This document shows positions 52,350 through 63,682 of a stretch of 64,000 bases of DNA, in pieces. The stretch covers positions 2,852,001 to 2,916,000 of the forward strand of contig CM065183.1 of assembly GCA_033026295.1 (NCBI GenBank), given 5' to 3'. Under the pieces are notes generated by a model that had not been told where the DNA came from, did no database searches, and worked only from the letters and a program-made list of their open reading frames with translations. Every line of letters starts with the position of its first letter. Position 1 is the first letter of the stretch. Position numbers and translations under genes: made by a program. This stretch comes from Channa striata. Taxonomy: Eukaryota; Chordata; Actinopteri; Anabantiformes; Channidae.

Positions 52350-53060
52350 AGTGAGGTTTTAGCCATTCTTGACTCTGGTGCAGCTGGTCCCACACACGTA
52401 CAGGGACGTACATCAGATCTTGTTCTCTCTCATGGCTTGTCTGTGTCATACTTGGAGCTCTGCATTAATGTGTTTTCTGATCACTTGCCCATTTTATTTG
52501 ATGCTGTGCAGCAGTGTGCGCTCCTGCTCGGCTCGGCTCGGATTTTTAACTCTTCCACTGCTGGTCAGTTTTCGGCGGCTTTTAACCAGCTACGTTCTCC
52601 TTCTGACACGACTGCTGCAGGGGAGCTTAGCTCCTGGTTTCACTCCTCCTGTTGTCTTCTACTGGACTCTGCGGCCCCAGTAAAAACCATGTTGCCTAAA
52701 GCCAAACCTGAGACCTGGTTCAGCAACAGAAATTGTGAAGCTCGGCAAAAGTGCCGCAAAGCTGAGCGCAGGGGAACAAAGGACGGCCTGCAGGTCTCCT
52801 TTCAAATCTTAAAGGACTGCGGGCACCAGAAAACTGAGGCTAACAAGGAACACCTTTCAAACTTTATTGTGTCTAATAGCCATAATCCACGAGTGTTTTT
52901 TAAGACAATTGATTCTGTTTTTTAATCCCCCACAGTCTGTTTGCTTGAAACCATCTGCGGAGATGTGCAATAATTTCCTGCACTTTTTCACTGAGAAGGT
53001 TTTTTACATTGTTTATACAATTAAGACACTACAAAGTATAAACAGTTTTTTAACTTAAAA
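52350..53060 (+). mobile_element. LINE fragment (end of endonuclease and linker), 5' and 3' truncated
   Basis: Plus-strand peptide: the end of an apurinic endonuclease domain (LELCINVFSDHLPILFDAV, with the conserved SDHLP motif, at about 52452-52507). The linker typical of fish L2-like elements follows (LPKAKPETWFSNRNC, ARQKCRKAERRGTKDGLQVS, FKTIDSVF). A frameshift near 52920 is followed by NPPQSVCLKPSAEMCNNFLH in another frame. No reverse transcriptase catalytic part follows. Being a different portion of the protein, it could be the partner of the 47.9-kb relic, but the order is wrong for one simple insertion. Confidence 0.85.
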
Positions 53061-53064
53061 ACAG

Positions 53065-54035
53065 CTGTTCACGATGAGAGGAGTGTGTATGCATCAAAGC
53101 AAAGAACAAATGTTAAAAACAGATGTGTTTCACTGATTGGAGTTAATTTGGGGAATAAGTGATGACTTGAAGATGCGTGACTCACTTGTTAAATTTAAAA
53201 AGAATTATACAATACAACCAAATGAAGAGTACAGTCTAGTAGAGATTGGATATGGAGACGATGGAAAAGTCGCTTAAGTCGGCCGGGGCCACGGTAATCT
53301 GTTATAGCTACGTCCTCATTTGATCCTGATGAACTTCAGCCAGTCGCCTTTGGACGATCTGTGTTTCTTGAATGTTAATAGAAGTGTTCTGGCAGCACCG
53401 CAAACTGCAGGTAACTCATATTGTTACGTGGTGAAAAGTCACTGATCGTGTGCGCCGATACATAAACTGTCCAGCTGGTAGCCAAGAAATCCAGACTGTT
53501 TCAAAAGATGAGGGTTAAAAACCAGCGCAGCACCACGGTAACACACACAAGCTCCAGTCCTCACTGTCGCTGTGTTTGGGTGCAGGTCACACACACGGAT
53601 TATTCTGTTACTGTAGAGGAAAGAGAAACCAATGATCCGCACTCTCTTGGAAGCTACACGCATCTCACAGGCCATTTTCATCTTTTGGGTTTCCAGCATT
53701 ATTGTCTGCCCAACACCTGTGCCGAGCAGTCAAGATGAAGTGAAGCAGCTTTTCAATGTGCAGAACAGGTTTTCTGTGGCTTCGTGGCAGTATGACACCC
53801 AGAGGCCGCATCGTAACAGCACAGCAGAGGTGTGAAAGGAAGGCAACGGCACACTGTCACATGCAAACGATGCATCAATGCAGAAGCTATAAAACCCCTG
53901 TTTCAAAGAGAGGCTCATTAGCCTTTTATCGCAGGTACTGAAGCGACAAATTCCAAATTGAGAATATGAACATTAGAACAATGAGCACTTTCCGGGATAC
54001 AGACATACTTACTGCCAATGAATTACAATTACGCG
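53065..54035. other. No gene recognised
   Basis: Overlapping short frames at 53.4-53.9 kb have no recognised domain. Confidence 0.5.
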
Positions 54036-54039
54036 CAGG

Positions 54040-54130
54040 GGTTTGTGTCAAAACCCGTTTCAGGGTTATTTTAACTCAAACCACCATCTTTCCCTAACCC
54101 TCACCAACTGGTTTTTGTGCTTAAAGCTTG
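54040..54130. repeat. CCTAACC-type interspersed repeat fragment
   Basis: AACTCAAACCACCATCTTTC followed by CCTAACCCTCACCAACTGG and GTTTTTGTGCTTAAA resembles a fish repeat in which TAACC and GTGGTTTTTGTGCCTAAA phrases recur. A related but more diverged piece is at about 62540-62670. Confidence 0.45.
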
Positions 54131-54134
54131 CAAA

Positions 54135-56220
54135 AATTGTGTACTGTCTGTGTTTGTCATTTGGACTATAATAGTGAATGTTGGGTGCATGATCTGCCAT
54201 GAAAAAGATTCAACTGGCACGCAGATATCAACCAGCCCAAAGCAACAGGCCACGGCCTCTGTGTTGTGTGACAACATTCAAAGCTTGTGTGACAGCCAGG
54301 GTTTTAAACAGTCTCATTAAATCAACTGACTAATTAAACTGATTTCCACAGTTGAGGATCTGTCAGTACAAAAGCGTAAGCTGATTGGTTCCTGTCAATC
54401 GAGTGATAGGAAAAGTTGTGGGCCTCGGTTTTCTTCAATTCGAGCTGTGACGTGAAATGTCAGATTGAAAGACAGATTTTTGGTGCCATGTCAGCAGAAT
54501 TTTGTAACAATAGACTCTTTGCAGATGAAGTGTGTCTCGCCTGCAAAGCAAATGAGAGCAGACGGCAGTGACAAAAAAGCTGCAGCCGAGACACTTTCCA
54601 TAGGTGGTTAAGTCACAAATACATCCATCCTGCCAGGACCCATGATTGTTAAATTAGGAATATTAAAATGTCATGACATGAGTAAGATTGTAGCCAGTCT
54701 CTACATCTTATCCGTTTTTGTGCTATCTGATAGAAACTCTTATGCTTTACACCTGATCTGTTAAAATAAAAGAAAAACTAATGAAAAGCAGCATGTCAGT
54801 TTGCTGCTGTGTGTAAATGATCAGATTGAATTGACATATTCTTAATAAAAACAAACACGTTGCCACATTTTCATTGGTGATCTATCAGATAGTTGGACTG
54901 TCAGGGCTAACACCTTTGTGCAGGTGTTATTTTAAGAATTCTCACATCCCTCTAACCAAAAGTTTCTTTGCCACGTAATTGCCGACTAAAACAGATGAAT
55001 TAATTACGTTTAGTTTGTATGCTAGAAAAGAAAAAAAATTTTCTGTAATATAAACTGATGTATTCAGGCTCTGTTAAGTGGCAGCGTTTATTCTTTACAC
55101 AGAATCTTCAGGGTGAAATGTAATAAATAAAATCACAATATTTAACATAAAACACAAGAGAATTAAAAAATCATGTTGTTACATTGAACCAATCAGATGT
55201 TAGTTCAGGTGAGAACCGTGTATTTCCCATCATGCCCTGAGGTTTTGTGGTTAATGGAGAGTCGCTGTGGTCTCCAAAAACCGCAGTCCCCTTGCTCTCA
55301 TGGGGTTATACCGTGACATCAGACCACGTTGGGATCAAGTCAGACGGAAAACTAACTGTGGAAAGATGACGTGAAATCTTAAAACGACTGGATAGAACAT
55401 TTACCAATACTCAGTTTGTAATTTCTCCACCCAACTCTGTGGACAGAATGTTTCTCTGTTCGTCTTAGCTGTGCGATAGTCTGTGCAAGTTGTTCTCTGG
55501 CCGTGTACATAAATCATGTGAAATGGCGGTTGGCTGTTGGGATGAGGATGCAGTTTGCTGCCTAAATGCTGCCCTTTTTGCAAAAGACAATTTGTTGTAG
55601 TAAAAAAGTGTTCACATACACCTCTCTTCCTCTCGCTTCTTCCAGTGCTGTCTACCACTTCAATTATCTAACCACACGCTGTATGTAGACGCTGACGCAA
55701 ACTGAGCCGTTACATAAACTCTGAGAGGAGCTTTTTGGTAGATGGAAACATCTTTGTGGCAAAGAATCATTTCCCTTAGAAAGACAGATATTTTGCAGCA
55801 GGGGAGGGAGCGCTGAGGGACAGTGATGGTAATAAAGATAAGGTGAAATAAAGAGAAAGGAAGAGAGAGGGGGAATCCATTAGGATTTTTACTGCCCTCA
55901 AACACTATATATCCTCAGGGCACAGGGGAGGGGAGTGGTTGCCACCAAAGTGCTATTGATCACATCACTGTGTTATCTTCTCCACTTCCGAGTATATAAG
56001 TCATGCCTGCCCGCAGGGAGTATTGCTGTTTGTGTGTTTAGATGTGCGTCTCCTACAATGGGCCCGGTCTGTGTGCATGTGTAGGTGCGTGAAGCACGTA
56101 TCGACAGCAGTGACATGCCAGTGACCTGCAGTGTGACGTTATCGAGCCGGTTCATAATGCAGAGTGATTACACAGCAAAGTTAATTCACTCCAGCAAGGC
56201 CAACACTAACAGTGTCACAG
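54135..56220. other. No gene recognised
   Basis: Only short frames without domains on either strand. Confidence 0.5.
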
Positions 56221-56221
56221 T

Positions 56222-56223
<2 letters not shown>

Positions 56224-56275
<52 letters not shown>
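56224..56275. repeat. (AC)26 microsatellite
   Basis: Uninterrupted AC repeat. Confidence 0.97.
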
Positions 56276-56276
<1 letters not shown>

Positions 56277-56911
56277 GACCCGGAGTTTTCCCCAGCTAGT
56301 TCACTCCGATCAGACAAAGGTGATGAGCACAAAAACTTCCGGTTCATGATGTCACACTGTCAGCGTGTGGACATAAGCCACACTGGACATTGTGGAGAGA
56401 AATAATGCTGTCAAAGATGTTACGTGATCTACAGGTTTAAAAAAATACACTGATGCTGAATTGAGAGTAAACTAGTAATAAACATTTATTTCATATTGAT
56501 ATGCAATAGAGAAAACAGTTATGTAAAGAGAACTAACAAACAGTAAGCTCTGCTGGAAAAAATGCTATATTGTCTGGAGGTATGGGGAAACTAAATTTCC
56601 TTACTTCAAAAAAAGCCATCAGTACGGGCATGATCCAGCCAATCCAAATTTGTCCTTTTTTTACTTCATATGTGGTGTGTTTTTCTACATTTCAAACAAC
56701 AAACACATTACTCTTTAACAGGCTACATAAATAGCACAAATGAATTGAAGGGAATCTGTATATTTGAAAGTGTAGTGTTTGTATCGGAGATCAAACACAG
56801 GATTATTATAAGGTAAACTTTACCTGAGTTTAATTGCTAAATTATATCCAGAGATTAAGATTAATTATGTTATTGTAAGTGTGGCTTCAGCCTACACTCT
56901 TTCAATCAAAT

Positions 56912-56953
<42 letters not shown>
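56912..56953. repeat. (TA)n(CA)n compound microsatellite
   Basis: TA tract running directly into AC repeat. Confidence 0.95.
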
Positions 56954-56956
<3 letters not shown>

Positions 56957-57375
56957 TTGATAACTTCCACTGTTTGAAAGTTAAGCTGTTCAGATATTTT
57001 TGAAGCCCTTTGGTAACAATAATACCAAAAGAAAGTATCCAGTGGCCTTTGCTCATAGGGTTCTTGTCTTTTTGAATTTATTTTAAAGTAGGAGATTTGG
57101 TTCAAAAGGTCAGTTCGAAGGACGTCCTCTGCATGCGGCGTTCACTGTCTGATAATACCTGGAGCTTTCCCTCCCAGCACGAGATCACACTGATTTTGGA
57201 TTTTTATTAGTGATATTAGTACTTGGATTAATTAGAATTAATTATTCCACAGAAATATACACATTTTTCAGAGCTTTCCATGTCATGTGACCAGTAGACT
57301 CCTACAGAGGTGGATCTGGGTTGGACTACAGCACTGTACTGTATTACAGTGAACCCTGTAGACCACTTGGATTTG

Positions 57376-57580
57376 GCAGCCTGGTGCTTCAGTGGGCAGA
57401 GAAGTCTCCCAGGTCAACTCCCAGCCCAAACATCTGATGTGTCCCTGACACTCACCCAGCTCACTGGCTGCCGCCTGTGGCTGCCCGCTGCTTCCCTCGG
57501 GCGAATGGCTTAAGTGCAGACCACAAATTTCATGGCAGCATGTTTGTGTATGTGCTCAGTGACAGTAAATGAGCTCCTCT
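57376..57580 (+). mobile_element. tRNA-derived SINE with LINE-like tail
   Basis: A tRNA-like head (GTGCTTCAGTGGGCAGAG, then GGTCAACTCCCAGCCC as box B) is followed by TGATGTGTCCCTGACACTCA. The body ends in GGCTGCCCGCTGCTTCCCTC, GGGCGAATGGCTTAAGTGCA, and ACCACAAATTTCATGGCAGC, then GTGACAGTAAATGAG. This order matches a common teleost SINE whose tail resembles an L2-type LINE end. No clean target duplication was recognised. Confidence 0.75.
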
Positions 57581-57584
57581 AAAG

Positions 57585-59995
57585 TGGTAGCTGATCGGAT
57601 CTGTGTCAGTCAGTCAACGACTCCGCCATCAGCAAAGCGGGATCCAACGCCAGACGCACGGCATCATTCTCAGCTTCAGAATCAATCGTCTGGCACCATG
57701 TTTCATTTTAAAACTATCCGTCTGTGCAAAATTCAGGTTCGTCCTGAGCATCTCTTCACAGATGGAACATTCCCATGCAATACAAATTTATGACCATGTG
57801 AAACTCATTTCCACCTGTGGTCACAGCATCAGTTTTGTTCCCACATCTTAGTAAGTTTTGGTCACATGATTTTATTCCTTCTGAAAATAAAAAAAATGTC
57901 AAAACTGCTGTTGTTGTTGTTTTTTTTTTAACATGTTTGACGTGCTTATATTCGTTTGTTAGGAGAAATGATACCAGAGAGAAGTTTTGCATTGTAGAAA
58001 TTCACTTAAAGCTGATTCCCTCTCAGTCCTTTGCTCAAGATGCACGTTGTTCTTATGTTCTTCTTACGTTTCAGGCTCATCTTGTTCTTTTGTCCCTACC
58101 CGGTCATACCGCTCATGAAACCGATGTCGTGTCTGACAGTGGCGCCAAATGGCACCATGATGTCGTTATTAGTTTTTCACTCAAATTAAATGCTCGACCA
58201 CAGTGATTTCTTCACTTCAGGCTCTCAGCAGTCTTTCCATGCAGCCACCACAGGCACTGGCTAGATGTGCATTTGTTCATGAGGCAGTTGTCCCCGGTTC
58301 ATGTTTTTTCCTCTCTCTGGGAATATACCAACGAGCTTCCTGTGAATGTGCCCCGAGGATGATTATTGTGTGTGGAGCAGAAATGGGAACATGTGTGGGT
58401 CAATATGTTTTACCGGTTCACTTCTCTTTGCCAGCCGCCAGCATCCATTCTCATTTTTGCATCCACATCTTTCGGTTTCTTGTTCTTTATTTCCCTTTCA
58501 CACAAAGAGGAATGGCTCAGAGTCTGAGGTGACAGTGACATATTTCTCTTTTTGCTCTCCTGCTTCGCCCTCAGTGTCTGGCGGTACAGCAGACTCCTCT
58601 GCTTTTTAGATGCACCAGCGATTTAAGGCATTATGTCGTCACACACGTAGGTTCTTCACGTGATGGTTCAAGTTATTTCCTGCTTTCTGAATATTATTTT
58701 TTTTCCTCTAATACTCTGATTGCCTGGTCCTACCTCTTTATATTCTCAGCCCCGTGTTTTTTGAGGATCAGCTCTGACATGGACATGTTCTTCTCTCAAA
58801 CTTTAACAAATTCCTTTAACTCCTTTGGAAAAAACAGTCATGTTGGGAAATTGAGACACTTGATAGACTTAACTAAGTTCCTAGAAGCATGTGGAGGCTT
58901 CCAAAGCAAGTCAGTCTAGATGGCTGACATAGTTTCTCTGCTAACACTAGGTTACAGTGAGACGCATCAACGTGAAGTACAACTTTTTACTGTTGATGCT
59001 AATATAACATACAAGCCCCATGTAGCTGTGAGAGAATGTAATTAAATATTTGACTTTCCTAATGTATAAATCGAGGCGAATAAAGCCTCTTTAGCAAAGT
59101 ACTACAATCAAGTTGATGCTATACATAACTTTATATATCCAGAGCCGCATTGCCAGGAGATACACTTAGTTTAGACAAAAAAAAAAAGGGTGAAAGAGCG
59201 TAAAGAATGGGACAATACAGTTTCAGGTTCAATGTCAAATCGTTTTCCTTTTGTCCAACTTCCATCAGTCTGTGTGCCAAAGAGCTCTGTCTCACCACAT
59301 TGATTAAACACTGGCCATTGTGCAGGAGAGGACGGGTTCATCTGTGAGAGTCCACTTGGCCAAAGTGTCAGCTTCTTCCACTTCGGCCTGTCACTGTTCT
59401 CCATGACTGTTTTGACTTTCAGCACAAAGTAAAGTAGCCCACACGAAGGAGACACTGGTTGGCTGCAGATGAACAGATGGATTTATGAGTGTCTACGTCA
59501 AAAACACAATTTCAAATATAATCCAAATTGTTTATCTATTGCATCTCCGTGTTTGGAATTTGCGTTTTTCAAAAAGAGAGTTTGATGCTACGGTAAATAT
59601 TGGCTCCTGTCTCACTTCTGCATAGTTGTCCAACTTTAACATGACGTTGGTGTAAATATTAAATTGTTGGTTTTGGACACAGCTGCTCTGATTCCATCAC
59701 TATAAAAGCTGTTGGCAAACCATTCGCCAAGCAGTTTCAGATGAAACGTGCATGAGGCCGAGCAGCTCGCATTGTTATGAACATGCAAATACACACACAC
59801 ACTTCTTTATCACAGCATGCTGGTCTGTACACTTGTGTCAACTGTCAGCTGTGAGATTAGATCCATCAGGGTGCACAGACATGTCACAGACGAATAAATC
59901 ATATAGAAGACAGCCTCACTTGCTACCCGGTCACTACTTTAATTCTCATTAAACCTTTATAAATGACCTGAATGAACTTACTTGAGACCTGTGGT
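57585..59995. other. No gene recognised
   Basis: Plus-strand frames at 57.57-58.61 kb overlap but carry no domain that I can identify. The minus-strand frame at 59.17-59.46 kb likewise. Confidence 0.5.
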
Positions 59996-59999
59996 TCAA

Positions 60000-60300
60000 G
60001 ACTGGGTGGTTGACTAGGTGAATGGTATAAACCCTTCTACGTTTGACAACTGCTTCTAGATGATGATGTCATTCGGAGGAGTTTTTCAGTTTTGATGATG
60101 CTATCTGGCTGCTCTTTCTACAGAGGTTGTAGTGTTGGTCGACTTGGTCTTGCGGAACTTCTCCGCATGGCATCATGTAAACGTAAAACTCCTCCAGATG
60201 ATGTCATACTGATGAGGTTTGTAGCCAGCAGTTGAAAGACATTTTAATAGGACAGAGGAAGTAGAGAGAGAAAGTAAACTCTTCATATTCATGCAATCCT
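60000..60300 (+). mobile_element. Palindrome-containing non-autonomous element, copy 1
   Basis: Two imperfect ~44-bp palindromes with centres near 60068 and 60203. Their shared core reads AACTCCTCCAGATGATGTCA and its complement GGAGTTTTTCAG. They are about 135 bases apart, and the spacer holds CAGAGGTTGTAGTGTTG (60121-60137). Flanks also resemble those of copy 2, so the limits are approximate. The design fits a MITE-like element. No coding sequence. Confidence 0.6.
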
Positions 60301-61580
60301 CAAAGAGAAAAGGTAAAAACTGTGAAGTTATTTTATTGTATTTGATTTAAAGGATCCTCTACCAAAGGAGGAAGTTTGTCTTCTTCGGACATTGATGCTG
60401 CTCTAATTGCTAATCAATTTAAACATTTTTCTCACTTTTGAATGTGCCATGAATCACAAATATTGAAGCCTATTCAGTCACATGTTTTTCTTCCATTCTC
60501 ACTGTATGTATCAGTTAAGAATGTCGTATTGAACTGAATTGAATGATGTGACCTTTAGCTTTATTGTCAAGAACCTGTTTATACATGGATTACATTCTGT
60601 TATATTGCTGTGTCAATGGAAAGAGACACAAACAGTGTCACTCTGTGAAGAAAAGCATGAAAAACTGCTTGTCAGGGCATCGTGGGATGTGACTGGGATG
60701 CTTTTGTCACTGGGGAGGAAGGATAAGTGGACAGATCCCATACACACATTTATTCTTAATCATACTGATCATACCAGGAGGTTCACATAATTTATTGGTT
60801 TTCAAAGTTCCCAGTTGGGGATGTGTACACATGAAGAGTGTCAGGGATGTTGAAATAAATGTAGCGTGCTGTTCTACTTTCTTTGACGCACATGTCCAGA
60901 CATGCTGCACATACATACAGTCCATGCAGACATACATTTTCAGACTGCACCCCAACGTCTACACAGAGTCTGTCCTGACCCTCGCGGATTGTGGAGGTGA
61001 CAAAATGTACGTCACTGGTACCACGGGGGACGCATGAACCAGCCTTAGCGCTAACCCAGTTTTGGGATTGCTGACTCACAAAGACAAGCATTGAGAACAT
61101 CGTGGCTTCTTCCTGTTCTTAAGCAGCCTCACCACCTGGCACGAGCCAACAGCACAACCTACTCCAGGAGCAGGCTCCTGTTTGGGTTCCCACCAATGTG
61201 AACGAAGATGTACAAACCAAGCCCTGCTGACAGTTTAACACAATTTTCCTCAGACAGCTGGTGTCTGTAAGTAAGGTCTCCAGGAATATTTTGATGATTG
61301 TAAAATATGTGAATGTTTACCTGGAAATTGAAACCGGTCTTTTTGTCACTAGCTGCAGAGTCACACACTGCCTGTCAGTGTCAGGCTGCACAGCCCCAGG
61401 CTCACGGAACCATTTTGGCTGATGCAGCCTGCCTGAGAGCTAAAAACTGTTTTCACACCCTGAGGTTTAACAATCAAAAAAAGCAGGTCTTAAAATGTGT
61501 TGCATTGTGTTTAAACTAGTCAGCAGTAAACAGCATGAGAAGTTAGACCACCTCAGCTTACGGGTTAAAGGTGTTATTAC
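60301..61580. other. No gene recognised
   Basis: Short frames at 60.5-61.5 kb on both strands lack recognisable domains. Confidence 0.5.
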
Positions 61581-61581
61581 A

Positions 61582-61584
<3 letters not shown>

Positions 61585-61650
<66 letters not shown>
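61585..61650. repeat. (TG)33 microsatellite
   Basis: Longest uninterrupted dinucleotide tract in the window, followed by CGTGCGC. Confidence 0.97.
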
Positions 61651-61654
<4 letters not shown>

Positions 61655-61885
61655 CGCATGTCTTTCTAGCCTTCTGTGGACAGATTTTGTTTCAGTACCA
61701 TTGTGGTTAGGGGATTTTAGCTGGACCACACGGCATCAAATGGCTTTCTGAAGGTCAAGTCTGGATTTTAGTGTAAAGGTTAGAATTAGGTTTAGGTTGT
61801 GGTTAGGGTAAGGGGCTGGGGATTCTATTATGTCAATGAGAGTCCTCAAAAGTGTAGAAAGAAAAACAAACCTGTGTGTGTCTGA
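61651..61885 (+). repeat. Microsatellite-linked interspersed repeat
   Basis: After the TG tract come CATGTCTTTCTAGCCTTCTG, GGACAGATTTTGTTTCAGTA, GGTTAGGGTAAGGGGCTGGG, TATGTCAATGAGAGTCCTCA and a second TGTGTGTCTG. This order matches a repeat that I recall as a frequent companion of TG microsatellites in fish. Its class is unknown to me. Confidence 0.65.
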
Positions 61886-62094
61886 CCAGCAGACAAAAGC
61901 AAGCTCCTCTGCACATCAAGATGCATTATGATGTTTTTATGATGTACAAATTGAGAGATGGAGGTCACTTTATGCAAATGCATTGTTTTTTAAATGCAAA
62001 TAGACAGTAACATGATGTGTATTAAAGTAGGCAGAGGTTGAGGTGAAAAGTGTCTTCTTCTGGCTTTGAACTTTGAACTCCATCTATGTTGTCC

Positions 62095-62390
62095 ATGTAT
62101 ATAAATTCTGTTTATCTTCCTCTGCTTTACCTGTAATACAACATCTCTCTATTTGTAGCTGTAAAACTCCTCCAGATGACATCACCTGCTGGACGTTTTC
62201 AGCTCAGATTAGTCATGTTTTGGAGGAGCAGGTTAAGCAACACTACAACCTCTGCAGTATGAATAAACAGGTAGCTGCAATCGGCAATCAGAACTGAAAA
62301 ACTCTTTCAGATCATGTCATCCCGAGGAGTTTTTCAGCAAGAAGCAGAGGGATGTTTTATACAATTCATATACATGCACCCACTGAAATA
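62095..62390 (-). mobile_element. Palindrome-containing non-autonomous element, copy 2 (inverted)
   Basis: Palindromes at 62161-62202 and 62294-62337, centres about 134 bases apart as in copy 1. The second has exact 11-base arms, CTGAAAAACTC and GAGTTTTTCAG. The spacer contains the reverse complement of the 17-base spacer word of copy 1 (62238-62254), so this copy is inverted relative to the first. Confidence 0.6.
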
Positions 62391-62539
62391 GAACCACAGT
62401 ATAGGATGCATGTTGAACAGTGGTGAAATTTTTATGAAGGGCTTGGGGAAAAAAAGTGGACAGACAAGAACTGGAAAGCAAACTAATTTAACTGATCTAC
62501 AAACCTATGGCAAAGGTTGCATAACATTCAGAAGTAATC

Positions 62540-62680
62540 CTTTTAAACCCACCAAAAACATTTTTGCTAAACCTCACTATGCTTTTTTAGTGCCTAAACC
62601 TAACCTAGCAGTGACAGTTACTGAACCCAACCAAACTCCACACACCCTAAACCTAAACCACAACCACGACACAGCTGCTG
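62540..62680. repeat. CCTAAACC-rich repeat fragment
   Basis: GTGCCTAAACCTAACCTAGC and CCCTAAACCTAAACCACAAC phrases; probably the same family as 54040-54130. Confidence 0.4.
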
Positions 62681-62709
62681 TCCTGCATGTTTTCCAACGA
62701 TCCTAACCA

Positions 62710-63380
62710 CCACTGACCATGGATCAGGTGTGTTGAGCAAATCAAAACCTGAATGACTCCAAGTCACGTTGTCTTCCCTCCTCCACCCTCCATCCTTATC
62801 TGAGAAGGCATCTACCAGCCTGTGTGGGAGGGTAGGGACCAACAAGCTACCCAGTGTGAGCACTGGAATGTTTGTTGGATAGATTAATGGTACTGTACTA
62901 ACTAATATAAATGATATGAATGATTGTCTAAATTGTAGTAATTGTCCACAAATCCCATACAGCAACAAAAATTATTTTGTCTGTGCAAAAGAGTTTAACT
63001 GGTCAGAAATGTGTTAAACACATCAGTTCGTCACGCTGCTGCATGGGATGTTTCTTCCTCAAGAATAATACAGTCACCATCTCTAAAAAAGAGCTCAAAC
63101 CTAAAAAAAATGGAATATATAATATATAAGAAAGAGTTGCGAAACATGCTACTGCTGCTTTATGCGTTGCACTAGCTTCTTGTTCTTTAATTAAGTATAG
63201 ATATATATATATACACATATATAGGCGTTAACTTTGGTGTTAACTTTGGATTACTAATAGTTTTCTGACGACAAAAGAGCTCTGTGGCCTAGATGCACTG
63301 GAATGATTCTTTGGGACCAGGTGCATTCACTGACATTACAATGGCTATACACAATTCTTTGCTGTCTGTATAAAATAACA
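62710..63380. other. No gene recognised
   Basis: Short TA-rich tract at about 63199-63224; otherwise unremarkable. Confidence 0.5.
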
Positions 63381-63385
63381 GATAT

Positions 63386-63520
63386 ATGAAACACCACTGG
63401 CCTCGTCCTTTAAGCTTAAAGATAATTGGACAATCCTCTAATCTTGCTTTGTGTTACATGCCCCTGCATTTTCACTCATATGCTGATGATATCGAGCTAT
63501 ATTTTTTCTTTTCACCACTT
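63386..63520 (+). mobile_element. Possible LINE reverse transcriptase scrap
   Basis: The plus-strand peptide contains MPLHFHSYADDIELYFFF. YADD (63479-63490) is the reverse transcriptase catalytic box, in a context like the L2-type FHCYADDTQLY. Only this short piece is recognisable, so it is tentative. Confidence 0.5.
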
Positions 63521-63682
63521 TTCATTTTTGCCGACATAGTAAAGATGGAACACAAGTGTTTATTTTTGGAGCCAAAGAAGTGCACTCCTGTCTCAAGGAT
63601 CGACGTAACCAGTGTGCTACGAGTACCTGACAAGAGTAGAGTAATGTCAGTGTTGTTTTGGATAATGGTTGGGAATGAGTCA

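Noticed and set aside
58040..58200. Possible retroelement integrase-like peptide (VVSDSGAKW)
   Set aside because: Only a few residues resemble the motif and neighbouring conserved residues are absent; likely chance.
61794..61815. Telomere-like TTAGGG motif
   Set aside because: A single TTAGGG inside a common interspersed repeat, not a tandem array.
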